A stretch of DNA of 64,000 bases, from contig NJBM01000014.1 of assembly GCA_005223045.1 (NCBI GenBank), forward strand, positions 62,001 to 126,000, written 5' to 3'. Numbering within the stretch: position 1 is the first letter of the stretch; the number at the start of each line of letters is the position of its first letter. Of the stretch, positions 19,209 to 29,000 are shown in pieces. A model generated the notes under the pieces. That model saw only the letters and a list, made by a program, of their open reading frames with translations. It was not told the DNA's origin and did not search any database. Source of the DNA: Planctomycetes bacterium B3_Pla. GTDB lineage: Bacteria > Planctomycetota > Phycisphaerae > Sedimentisphaerales > Anaerobacaceae. Both the position numbers and the translations under genes were made by a program.

Positions 19209-19490
19209 CGCTGCTTCCTCTTTGAGATCGTCCAAGGAACGCAAATTCTCAATCAAGAGCCAACATCTCGGACCCTTAGAATAATTGAATCGTCAGTTAA
19301 TGTCAAACAACGTCTGCGTTTATCGGTAACGGACTGCCAGATCGCAAAAAGCTTGACTTTTTGCGGCCGGTTCGACATCCTATGGTTCCGGGTATGAGGC
19401 TCGGCGACGTGCCCCGGCAGAGAAGGTTGAGAATGTTAGAGAGCGATCGTTCCGGTATGACTTTGGCTTAGCGCTGAAAGGATGTTTAAT

Positions 19491-21182
19491 ATGCTTATGC
19501 AGAAAAATCGCCTGTTTATTGTTTGTATGCTTTGCAGTTTTTCTTTTTTAACATTTGTCTCTTTTGGCCAGGAGGCGAAGCAGGAGTATTCTGCGACGAC
19601 AATATCCGATCCGCAGATTCCCGTCGAGGACCTGGAGCTGCTGCTCAAACCCTTGACAAAAAGTGAACTGATCGTGGAAGCCGAATCCTGGCTCCAACTG
19701 CTAAAAGTAAAAGTCACGGAGATCAGTGCCGTGGAAATTCAAATGCGGCGGAAATCCAGAGAGATCGACGAGAAGCAAGAGCAGATAGAGCAGAAGATCG
19801 AGAAAATCGAAAAGACGCAGGAGCAAATAGAGGAAGAAACCGCCACGACCGTGGAGGCCACCGAAGAGTTACAGCAGAAGGTCGAGGCCGTGGCCGAAGT
19901 GGAAAAGGAGATACAGGAGAAAGTCGAGACTATTGACGAGACAGAATCAGAGATTGAGGAAATCGCCGCCGACTCTCAGATTGAGTTGGAAGGCAAAGCC
20001 CAAGAGGAATTGAGCAGCTCCGAAGAGGATTTGAAGGAAAAGACTGAAGAGGTAATCGAGGCCACCGAGAAGATCAAAGAGACTGTCGAGGGAATTGCCA
20101 AATCCGATATTGAGCTAACGGAGAAGGTCAAGAGAATCGGCGAAGCAGAGGTTGAATTGCACGCCAAAGTGAAAGAGCAGATGTTGGTGAATATCATCAA
20201 GCTCCGGGACGAACAGACGGCGCTGATTGACCGGTTTAATGTCGTGGTGACCGCCCTGAAAAACAAAGGCGGAGAGGTGGATGAATATGAAAAGTACGCC
20301 GCAGCGGTCTCAGGATTGAGTCTGGATATCCAGGAGATTAAGGATGTCAGCGCTTTTAGGATAATAGTCTGGGGCTGGCTCAAATCATCCGAGGGCGGCC
20401 TGCGATGGTTGAAGAACATTGCATTTTTCCTGCTCACGTTGCTGGTGTTTTACGGCTTTGCTTGCCTTGCGGGCAGAATAATCCATAAAGCGGTGTCACC
20501 ATCGAAAAAATGCTCGGATTTGCTCAAGCAGTTTTTCGTAAATGCCGCGCGCAAGATTGTTATGCTGATCGGTCTAATTGTAGCCCTGTCCATGCTGGAA
20601 ATTAGCGTTGCTCCATTTATCGCCGGCCTCGGCGTGGCGGGATTCATCCTCGGTTTCGCTCTCCAGGGAACGCTGAGCAATTTTGCTTCGGGCCTGATGA
20701 TATTGATCTATCGTCCCTACGACGTGGACCAGATCATCGAGGTCGCGGGCGTCACGGGAATTGTGGATTCCATGAACCTGGTTTCTACTACTATCAAGAC
20801 CTATGACAATCAGGTCGTAGTCATCCCGAACGGCGAGATATGGGGAGGAGTAATTACAAACCTTACCGGCAGTGATACGCGACGTGTGGACATGGTCTTC
20901 GGAATCAGCTACAGTGACGATATTTCAAAAGCTGCGAAGGTTCTCGACGGTATCGTCTCGAAGCACGAGTTGATACTGAAGGAGCCTGAGCCGGTGATAA
21001 AGCTGCATGAACTGGCCGACTCTTCGGTCAACTTTGTCTGCCGGCCCTGGGTCAAGACCGACGACTATTGGAACGTCTATTGGGATGTGACGCGTGCCGT
21101 CAAAGAGCGATTCGACGCCGAAGGCATATCCATCCCGTTTCCGCAACAGGACGTACACCTGTATAAAACCGGCGGCGGCTAA
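19491..21182 (+). CDS. MscS-family mechanosensitive channel with long N-terminal coiled coil
   Basis: About 563 residues. It has a signal peptide (ending near SFGQEAK), a Glu/Lys-rich coiled coil from about residue 75 to 235 with repeats of 'EKxEEIEE' type, three or four membrane helices (about 310-400), and the MscS pore and beta domain (GVAGFILGFALQGTLSNFASG, RPYDVDQIIEVAGVTGIV, VVVIPNGEIWGG). It is probably a pressure-relief or signalling channel whose periplasmic coil senses the envelope. AAAGG at 19476-19480 best fits the ATG at 19491; ATGs at 19482 and 19497 are also possible. It is followed about 100 bases later by a DUF481 gene on the same strand. Confidence 0.9.
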   Translation: MLMQKNRLFIVCMLCSFSFLTFVSFGQEAKQEYSATTISDPQIPVEDLELLLKPLTKSELIVEAESWLQLLKVKVTEISAVEIQMRRKSREIDEKQEQIEQKIEKIEKTQEQIEEETATTVEATEELQQKVEAVAEVEKEIQEKVETIDETESEIEEIAADSQIELEGKAQEELSSSEEDLKEKTEEVIEATEKIKETVEGIAKSDIELTEKVKRIGEAEVELHAKVKEQMLVNIIKLRDEQTALIDRFNVVVTALKNKGGEVDEYEKYAAAVSGLSLDIQEIKDVSAFRIIVWGWLKSSEGGLRWLKNIAFFLLTLLVFYGFACLAGRIIHKAVSPSKKCSDLLKQFFVNAARKIVMLIGLIVALSMLEISVAPFIAGLGVAGFILGFALQGTLSNFASGLMILIYRPYDVDQIIEVAGVTGIVDSMNLVSTTIKTYDNQVVVIPNGEIWGGVITNLTGSDTRRVDMVFGISYSDDISKAAKVLDGIVSKHELILKEPEPVIKLHELADSSVNFVCRPWVKTDDYWNVYWDVTRAVKERFDAEGISIPFPQQDVHLYKTGGG

Positions 21183-21283
21183 CAGGACTTGAGCCCCAGC
21201 TCCTTGAAGCCCGCTGGGAATTCAGTTAGTTATAAGTAACAGAATAGAAATTTTATGGTTGTTCGGAATAAAAGGAAATAGCG

Positions 21284-22303
21284 ATGCGTTGTCGAAGTCT
21301 GATCGGATTGGTGTGCCTGATGCTGCTTGCCCAGTCAAGCCGGGCGGATGAGCTGTTATTCAAGAACGGAGACCGCCTGACCGGCAAGATCGCCCACCTG
21401 GTTGACGGCAAATTGCTTTTCAAGTCGGATATTGCAGGCGCAGTGACCGTCAAGCTCTCGGACATCCGGACTCTCAGCAGCGACGATCCGATAGAAGTCA
21501 ACCTCAAAGACAATACGGGCTTCAAGCAGAAGATCCTAAGCGCCGAGGCCGGCCGGTTCGGCGTCGAAGGCAGTGAGGCGCTGATGGCGCAGGAATTTGC
21601 CGTTGACGACATCGTGTCCATAAATCCCCCCATACCGAAGTGGACGGGGAACATTTCAGCCGGGATTACATCCACGCACGGCAACACCAAGACCGAGATG
21701 ATAAGCGCCAACTTCGCTCTCTCGAAACGAACCAAAAACGACCGTACGCAGCTCACCGCCGATTACGCCAAGGGCGACCAGGAAGACCCTGCCACCGGCC
21801 AGACCGTGACAATCGAGGACTGGTGGCGGGCAAAGGGCAAGTACGACTACTTCTTCAGCAAGAAAAAGTACGCTTACGTGGACGGCCGATACGAAAAGGA
21901 TGCTGTCGCCGAGCTGGATCGACGAGTTATAATCGGCGGCGGAGGCGGCTATCAATGGATCGAGTCGAAAAACACCAAATTCTCGACCGAGCTTGGTCTG
22001 GCCTCTCTCTACGAGAAATTCGACAACCAGACCGACAGCAACAGCAAGCTGTCAGCTCAGATCGGCTACAACTTCGACAAAAAGCTGACCGAGAAAATCA
22101 AGTTCACGCACGACCTTACTTACTATCCGAGCATTGACAAGTTTTCCGACTACTTCCTGACCTCCACGGCGGGAGTTCGCGCCGACCTTTCGGCAAGAAT
22201 TTTTGCTAATTTCAAGACCATCTTCAATTACGATGAAACGCCGGCTATCGGCGCCCACAAAACCGATATCAAGTACTTCATAGGTCTTGGATACAACTTT
22301 TAA
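21284..22303 (+). CDS. DUF481 (YdiY-like) outer-membrane beta-barrel protein
   Basis: A 339-residue protein with a signal peptide (MRCRSLIGLVCLMLLAQSSRA), an N-terminal Sm-like/beta part (LLFKNGDRLTGKI, VKLSDIRTLSS) and a C-terminal DUF481 barrel (GNISAGITSTHGNTKTE to IKYFIGLGYNF, ending in the terminal aromatic expected of outer-membrane barrels). YdiY-type proteins are salt- or acid-induced in other bacteria. The AAAGGA ribosome site supports the ATG at 21284. It is near the MscS channel, which suggests a shared envelope-stress theme, but the 100-base gap leaves the operon uncertain. Confidence 0.88.
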   Translation: MRCRSLIGLVCLMLLAQSSRADELLFKNGDRLTGKIAHLVDGKLLFKSDIAGAVTVKLSDIRTLSSDDPIEVNLKDNTGFKQKILSAEAGRFGVEGSEALMAQEFAVDDIVSINPPIPKWTGNISAGITSTHGNTKTEMISANFALSKRTKNDRTQLTADYAKGDQEDPATGQTVTIEDWWRAKGKYDYFFSKKKYAYVDGRYEKDAVAELDRRVIIGGGGGYQWIESKNTKFSTELGLASLYEKFDNQTDSNSKLSAQIGYNFDKKLTEKIKFTHDLTYYPSIDKFSDYFLTSTAGVRADLSARIFANFKTIFNYDETPAIGAHKTDIKYFIGLGYNF

Positions 22304-22370
22304 CGCGGATTACGGAGGGCTTGAAAGGCCTGTTGAAAAATAAAGAAAAGGAAGATTGGAAGGATCGCGG

Positions 22371-23606
22371 TTATTTGCTCGATTGCAGCTCGCGCCCGAC
22401 CTTTTCCACATCCGACCATACTCTCAGAAAGTTCTCAGAGCAGATTTTGCTGATATCTTGTTCTGTGTACCCTTTTTTCAAAAGCTCGTGGATCAGGTTC
22501 GGATAGCAGGAAACGTCCTTCATGCCGTTGGGCAGATTGTCTCCGACGCCGTCGAAATCGGATCCCAGACCGACGTGGTCTATGCCGCCCAGCTTCACGG
22601 CGTGATCGATATTCGCAGCTATGTCGGCGACGTCGGCGTCACCGATTGGATTCTCTTTCATATATTCTTTGGCGTATTTTTCTTTCTCCTCGCCCTTTAA
22701 ATTGTTGGCCTTGACATATTCTCTTATATGCTTTCTCCGGGCCGCCGATTCCTTGTTGACTCGCCCGTTCACAAACATTGAGCCGAAGGTTATTTGAATG
22801 ACTCCTTCTTTTTTGGCCAGCAGTCTAATCATCTCGTCATTCATATTACGCTCCCACTCCGGGGTAAAATGTCGGCAAGATGAGTGCGTAGCCACCACAG
22901 GCGCTTTCGAGAGTTCCATGATCTGATAGAACGTATCGTCTGAAACATGCGAGACGTCCACGATCATCCCCAGGCGATTCATCTCAGGCACAACTTTCCT
23001 GCCGAACGGACTCAGGCCGTTCCATTTTCGCTCTTCGTCGAAGGACGAGTCGCAAATGTGATTGCTCTTCGAGTGAGCAAGTGTAATGTAGCGAATGCCG
23101 CGATCATAGAAGTGCTTCAGGTTGGCAAGATCACCTTCGATAGGCGCGCCGTTTTCTATTCCCATCGCCAGAGATATCGCGCCGGCGCCGAACCGGCGTT
23201 TCACATCTGCGACCGACTTTGCGAGAACAAACTTGTCGGGCCAGGTCGCGGCCCAGCCCTCCACCATGTCGATCGTTTCATCGGCAAAAGCATAAGCTCC
23301 GCCATCGTCTTCATATTCGGGGGGAACATAGACGGCCATGAACACCGCATCAAGGCCTCCCTCCTTCGCCCTTGGATAATCAAAGTTGCCGCCCTCGGTT
23401 CGCTTCGAGATGTCCTCGGCCTTCTTGTTGAGCCGATACGGCACATCCTGGTGGGTGTCGATAATGAGGTACTTTTGCGCCAATTCTTTTGCTTTCATTT
23501 TCAGTCCAATGTCTGCCGCTAATGTAGTCCGTTGCCAACAGCAAGCAAGAAGCAGCCCCGGCAATAAGATAATAACTCGCGACGGAATCCCCCTGCTATT
23601 GGTCAT
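22371..23606 (-). CDS. Membrane dipeptidase (peptidase family M19), exported
   Basis: A 411-residue zinc dipeptidase of the renal dipeptidase family. It has an N-terminal signal segment, then zinc-site motifs IDTHQDVP (HxD), a MGIENG segment with the bridging glutamate, IVDVSHVSD, THSSCRH, and GLGSDFDGV. It hydrolyses dipeptides, and in some families D-amino-acid-containing peptides or beta-lactams. Its ATG at 23606 overlaps the stop of the upstream C69 dipeptidase gene by four bases (ATGA), so the two are surely cotranscribed and translationally coupled. Confidence 0.93.
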   Translation of the reverse strand: MTNSRGIPSRVIILLPGLLLACCWQRTTLAADIGLKMKAKELAQKYLIIDTHQDVPYRLNKKAEDISKRTEGGNFDYPRAKEGGLDAVFMAVYVPPEYEDDGGAYAFADETIDMVEGWAATWPDKFVLAKSVADVKRRFGAGAISLAMGIENGAPIEGDLANLKHFYDRGIRYITLAHSKSNHICDSSFDEERKWNGLSPFGRKVVPEMNRLGMIVDVSHVSDDTFYQIMELSKAPVVATHSSCRHFTPEWERNMNDEMIRLLAKKEGVIQITFGSMFVNGRVNKESAARRKHIREYVKANNLKGEEKEKYAKEYMKENPIGDADVADIAANIDHAVKLGGIDHVGLGSDFDGVGDNLPNGMKDVSCYPNLIHELLKKGYTEQDISKICSENFLRVWSDVEKVGRELQSSK

Positions 23607-25066
23607 TGCGCGCCTGCTATGCGGTTTACGATTCCTTCCATAGCCTCCAGAGAAGACATGTAGATTCCATTGGAGTAGTTGGCTAATGTTTGTGCTGTCG
23701 CTGTTTTGTCTTGTGCGTGCACCCGGCAGGCCGCCTCTTCAATAGCCCTCTGCGCAGCAAAAGCACTCTTCTCGATCTGCTCGGCCCGGATTCTTGTCAG
23801 TTCTGCTACGTCGGCCTCGGCGCCGTCAACCTTGTCGCGAAAGTTCGAGAACGTCCAGAAAGCCTGGAGCGAGTCGGCTTTGAAGGGAGAGTCCACCTTG
23901 CTTTGATAGAAAGGCATAGACGGTCTCTGCGATTTCGAGCAAAAGCCCGCTGGGAAATCGGAAACGCCGAAATGGAAAGGAATGTAGAACGAAGTACGGG
24001 GCATCGCCAGACAGACCCAGTAAACGATGCCGATATCCAGCGGCATACCCCTGCGCAACTGAGCGACGAAGCTGGTTTGAGTGCCGCCGTTGCAAATACG
24101 ACAGATGCCTTCTTCCGGACCGTCTGAAGATTCGGATGTCTTTGCCTTATTATCGTGGCGCAGGACCTGCATGATCTTCGCAGGGCTTACCTTGCTTCGC
24201 GGCGCCACCGAAAAGGGCAGCTCCCCTCCGGCCGGAATCGGCTCGGCACAAACATAGTTCAGCCCGCCCCGCTGCCTGCCAAGATTGGACGGATGCACGG
24301 CAGAGCCGGGATTTGCATAGACGGCGGCAAAATCAAACGGCCCATCATCCTGCGGATCGTACCAACCTCTTGACTTTGCATACTCGACGATGTCAGCCGA
24401 AGCCAGGCAATTGTCCCCGTCAGCCGGATCAACTTCGCGGACCGTATAGGTGTTCGCCACCATCGCCACCTTATCATCGGCGACCCGCTTAGCCAGCCAG
24501 TGCTTGCCGTTTACAACGCAGAAAAGCCATCCTTCGTCGGGATCGCAGATAATGTACGTTCGGCCTGAGTCGATATAGCCAAATCGTTCAACCAGCTTTC
24601 CGGCCAGCAGGACACCTTCGCGCGCGGTCCCGGCCCGCTGGGCCACCAGGGCCCGCAGCATGTAGCCTATGCCGCCGTCTGTGATTTCGGGCCTGTCCTC
24701 CCGCGAGGGGCAATTATCCGACGTGACGCCGACACCCCACTCATTGATGTAGCTGTCGGAGAAAATCATGCCGGGCATTTCCGACCATATATAGGCCCAT
24801 GTTTCCGGGACCTGGTCCAGCTCACCGCCGTTGCGGAGAATTACCTTCTCGCCGGGCGAGTATTTCCTGCGCGGGACCTTGTGATGGTTTACAATCTGGG
24901 GCGAACCGTCGTCCTCGTTGTGCGCCATGATGACATAGCCATCGGCCGAAGCGTCCTTTCCAACGACTATGGAAAAACACGCGTCAACCGATGCCGCAGG
25001 CATCAAGGCCGGCACAAACACAAGGGCAAGCAGAAATGTCTTCGTGAGCACTCTTCTTGCTACCAT
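23603..25066 (-). CDS. C69-family dipeptidase (PepD-like N-terminal nucleophile hydrolase), exported
   Basis: A 487-residue Ntn-hydrolase of peptidase family C69. It has a signal sequence (VLTKTFLLALVFVPALMPAASVDA) followed directly by the probable nucleophile in CFSIVVGKDAS, family motifs MAHNEDDG and SDSYINEWGVGVTSDN, and EGICRICNGGTQTSFVAQLR later. Removal of the signal would expose or leave near-terminal the catalytic cysteine. GAGGAG upstream supports the ATG at 25066. It forms an overlapping operon with the M19 dipeptidase, so the pair likely degrades short peptides outside the cytoplasm. Confidence 0.9.
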   Translation of the reverse strand: MVARRVLTKTFLLALVFVPALMPAASVDACFSIVVGKDASADGYVIMAHNEDDGSPQIVNHHKVPRRKYSPGEKVILRNGGELDQVPETWAYIWSEMPGMIFSDSYINEWGVGVTSDNCPSREDRPEITDGGIGYMLRALVAQRAGTAREGVLLAGKLVERFGYIDSGRTYIICDPDEGWLFCVVNGKHWLAKRVADDKVAMVANTYTVREVDPADGDNCLASADIVEYAKSRGWYDPQDDGPFDFAAVYANPGSAVHPSNLGRQRGGLNYVCAEPIPAGGELPFSVAPRSKVSPAKIMQVLRHDNKAKTSESSDGPEEGICRICNGGTQTSFVAQLRRGMPLDIGIVYWVCLAMPRTSFYIPFHFGVSDFPAGFCSKSQRPSMPFYQSKVDSPFKADSLQAFWTFSNFRDKVDGAEADVAELTRIRAEQIEKSAFAAQRAIEEAACRVHAQDKTATAQTLANYSNGIYMSSLEAMEGIVNRIAGAQ

Positions 25067-25120
25067 ATCAGTTCTCCTCGCCACATTAACCGGCGCGACA
25101 CCCCGGCACATAATTGAACC

Positions 25121-25149
25121 TTGACAATTTGACCGGCACTTTCGATCAT
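25121..25149 (+). promoter_or_regulatory. Candidate sigma70-type promoter for the PuuD-like gene
   Basis: A perfect TTGACA (25121-25126) is followed after 17 bases by GATCAT (25144-25149), which matches four of six -10 positions. It is about 95 bases upstream of the ATG at 25243 and lies in the divergent region next to the C69 dipeptidase. Confidence 0.4.
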
Positions 25150-25242
25150 ACGAATCCCAAGTTCAAACGTATAGTAATGGAGAAGAACATGAAAGTCAAG
25201 GAATGCACGACCTCCCGACGGCATTATGCTGAGGAACAGACC

Positions 25243-26016
25243 ATGAAAAGAGTACTGTTAGTGTTGTGTTTTGCCGTCCTGACGGTGTCGTTCGGGTGTC
25301 AAAATCAGGACACTGCATCGACGCCGGTAATAGGAATCACGAGCGTCTATAAATTGAACGAGGACACCGGCTCGGAACAGACGTTTGTGAATTTCGCTTA
25401 TGTCCGGGCCGTAGCGGAGAACGGCGGCGCCCCGGTGGTATTGCCGACAATCGCCGATGATACGCTCTTGCAGAGATACATCGAAGAACTGGACGGCCTG
25501 GTGCTGGTTGGCGGCGCTGATATTCCCCCGTCGGCGTATGGACAGCAGCCCCACGAGACGGTCGTGCCGTTGACATCGCAGCGGTACAACTTCGAGCGAA
25601 AATTGATTAAGAAGTGGCTGGCCGGCGGAAAACCTTTGTTGGGCGTTTGCCTGGGAATGCAATTCACAAACGTTGTTTCCGGAGGATCGATGACCCAGGA
25701 CATTCCATCTCAGATAGGTGCGAAGGTGAACCACCGCGGGTATCACACCGTCCGGATTGAGCCGGACAGCTCTCTGGCGAAAATCCTCGGCGACGAAAAA
25801 GCGTCTGTCTGGTCAAACCACCACCAGGCCGTCAGAGACATAGGCAATGACCTGAGAATCATCGCTCACAGCGAAGACGGCATCGTCGAAGCCCTCGAAC
25901 GAATTGACGGCGGATTCGGCCTGTTCGTGCAGTGGCATCCGGAACAGATGGCCGACAAGCAGCACCGTAACGCAATCTACGGCGCTCTGGTCAAAGCATC
26001 AGCGTCGCGCAAATGA
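25243..26016 (+). CDS. Class I glutamine amidotransferase-like hydrolase (PuuD/peptidase C26), lipoprotein
   Basis: A 257-residue protein with lipobox VSFGC, followed by the gamma-glutamyl-GABA hydrolase fold (PVIGITSVY, GLVLVGGADIPPS). The catalytic triad is complete: Cys136 in LLGVCLGMQF, His232 and Glu234 in WHPEQ. Cytoplasmic PuuD cleaves gamma-glutamyl amides; the lipoprotein signal here is unusual and places the enzyme outside. TGAGGA supports the ATG at 25243, although ATGs at 25177 and 25189 are in frame. Its stop overlaps the convergent giant PQQ gene by 18 bases. Confidence 0.85.
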   Translation: MKRVLLVLCFAVLTVSFGCQNQDTASTPVIGITSVYKLNEDTGSEQTFVNFAYVRAVAENGGAPVVLPTIADDTLLQRYIEELDGLVLVGGADIPPSAYGQQPHETVVPLTSQRYNFERKLIKKWLAGGKPLLGVCLGMQFTNVVSGGSMTQDIPSQIGAKVNHRGYHTVRIEPDSSLAKILGDEKASVWSNHHQAVRDIGNDLRIIAHSEDGIVEALERIDGGFGLFVQWHPEQMADKQHRNAIYGALVKASASRK

Positions 26017-29000
26017 AACCGACGAGACGACCTCCACGCCCGACAATATCGGCAGTCCTGTGGCTTTCGGCGCTAACTCGATCTCCAAGTTGCGGCCAAC
26101 CCGAACACCGGGGAACTCTCGAACGACCGCCCTGTGAGAACCTCCGGCTTCCTTGACAAGGTCAAAGCCGGCAAGGACCGTCTGTCCCTGCAATTTGACA
26201 TCAAAGATTCGGCCGCCCGCCTGCTCGTTTTCCAGTTCCGCAAAATACAGCCTGACTGTATATTCGCGGGCCTTGTCGCCCTCGCCTAATAGTGGGATGA
26301 TGCATCGCTTTAGCCCGCGCCCGCAGGAGCTGAATACCCACGAGTTTTCGGCCCCGGCAACAGGTTGGCTCTCACTGTTCTGCCGGAAGTATCCGCCGCC
26401 TTTGAAGAATTCCGTTTGCAGCTTGAAAGAGAATCCCATTGCCGCTCTGTCGCCGGGCAATCCCGGTCGAGGATATCCGAACCACATTTCGCCGGCGGCG
26501 TCGCGCCTGTCGCCCGGTGCGCCCAGGTTAACCGCGAGACGCTGTACCGGAGTATAAGTGTTGGCGGCACTGTAGATTCCCCATCGCTCATGGTCGCGAC
26601 GAGGCTCCAGGGCGAGCGAACAGGTTATTGGATGCAGGCAAATGCACCCGGCGCTGGCTTCCGGGACAAGGGCAAGCCCGTCGGCGGGTATGGCGTTGAT
26701 CCAGCAGCCAAGCCTCTGGCCGGAGAAATGACGAATGCCACTGTCGTCCTGCAGGTCGTAATAGGAGGTATCGCCCGACCGCATCAGGAGCATCTGCGGC
26801 GATGCCGAGATCGCGCCGCAGTGATGGCCGGGCCGCAGGAACTGCCAGGGCGTCTCGACGCCGCTGACCGGATGGCAGCGAGTTTCCTGAACGCCGGTCT
26901 GCAGATTGTAGGCCCACGGTTCGGCAAGAACCGTATCGCCGATGATTACGGGTCGGTGACGGTAGTCGGCGTCCCGCGCCCACAGCAGCTCGCCGCTCTT
27001 GGCCGACAGCGCTACCAGTCGCCGTTGTGAGAATTCGCCCGCGAGGAACTGCCGCCAGTAATGACCGTTAGCGTTGGCCCCGCACAAAACCACGACGCCT
27101 TCACGATACATCAATGTCAGCTCACCGCCGCCGATTCCGATCTGGCTGCAATCTGTCACATCCACCGCTTCGCTCCAGAGTTTACCTCCGGTCCGGGCGT
27201 CCAAAGCGACGACCCGCCGGACATCAAGTTTCTTCTGGGCCTCTTCGGCCTTTTTTGCCTGCTCGCTGCTGAGACTCCGCAGGTGTGTCTTGTCCATCGC
27301 TAACAACGCCAGTCGCTGCTGCGGAGATATCGAGCTGTCAACGAAGAACAGCCAGCCATTGCCGATGGCGATTGTCAGGTTGACGATATTCTTGCCATCA
27401 CTACTCCATAGCGTTTTGCCGTCTTGCGTGTCAATCGCGAAGACAGAACTGGATACCCCCGTTCGCGTCAATGTGCTGCCGTACAGGATGCCGTCAACAC
27501 AGGCGATATATCCCCACTTTGGGGAACCTTTTGACTCGCCGGGAACGATATAAGTCGCGCGGGTCTCACCCGTCTCGGCGTCGAGCTTAAGGCACTTACT
27601 GCCGACCGCAACAAACAAACTGTCTTGTGAAGCCGCGATGTTGCCGCACTCGGCTTTTTTGAGTCGCGTGCGCATCGCCCCGGGAATCTCACGCTTCCAT
27701 AACTCCATACCGTTGTACGAATCATGAGCCATGATCATGTTCTCGCCCTGGATGAACAGTTTGCCGTTTATTGCAAGCGGCGCTGCGGCGGCATTGTGAC
27801 GGTTGACCATCGGCGCCGGCCCCGGCGCGCCGAACCACAGCAGGCCAAGCGGGCCACCGACAAGCTGATCGTCGCTGCAAGCGGTATTGCCCGGTTCGGC
27901 ATATTGGTGCGTCCATGCCCCGGCGCCGGACAGCGACCCGCGCTGCAACGTGGCCCAGATTCCGTTTGTCTGGCTGACCCGACACTGACCCAACTGCGAG
28001 CCGGCGATCCAGCGATTCAATTGATCCGAAGTTAACCGTTTGGCCTGATTCGGCGCGTTCGCAGGCACACCGAGACAGATAGCGCCGCCCCACGGCTTTA
28101 CATGCCGGGCAAGTTCGCCCGGATCACCCGGAATTTTCCCCGTCAGGAGCAAGCTGTCGGAAACTACAAGATTCGCAAAGTAATTTGAGTACGGCAGCTT
28201 TGAAATATCGCCCTGCTCGATAGTCACACGCTCGCCGTACAGCCCGGCTGCATCCAATGCTAATCTTGCCGCACGGGCTTTTTCGGCATCGGGTTCGACT
28301 CCGATAATCGTCAGTTCCGTGCGCAAAGCCAGCTCCCGAGCCAATCGGCCGCGCTCGGCGCCGAGCATAAGGCAATAGCCTTTCTTGACACCCGTCTCCA
28401 TGATGATAGCTTCGGCGGCAGCTTTATATGCATCGGTGAGACTGTCTTTAGGGTAGGGATTAGTAACCGGACGAACAATCGGATTTTTCTTTCTGGCCAT
28501 AGTTGCCGAGGCAAAGCAGTAAACCCTGCCCTTGTCCGTACTGACGTAGAGGCGTCCATTAGCCAAAGCCAGGCCGCGCGTCAGCCCATCGACTTCTGCG
28601 CTCCAGATTGATTCGCCGTTGTCCCGGTCAAACGCGCTGACTTTACCTTTTCCGCCGGCGATAACCACGTTGCCGCCCAGTATTAATTCTGCATCGCATT
28701 CACTTCGGACGCGCCACGGCACCGTTGGCGTGATTTTTTCCTTCCGATGCCTGTCCAGATCCTGACGCGCCGTCTTTAGCTCTTCTTCCAGCTTCGCACG
28801 CTGGTCGCCCTTGGCGCTCCTGACCTGGCTCGCCAATGTTTTGATCTTATGCTCCAATGAATTTCGACGGCCGCTGGCCTTCGCATAAGCGGATCGGTCC
28901 ATCGCGACAAGCTCGCGCCCGGTCGCCATGTAGGCCATGTTTCCTCCTACCGCGAGTCGCCGGCCGGGGAACCAGGCAAAACCAGTCTTGCCAGTCCTCT

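Noticed and set aside
21195-21218. CCCAGC...GCTGGG hairpin after the MscS gene as a terminator
   Set aside because: The stem is only six base pairs and there is no T-run after it.
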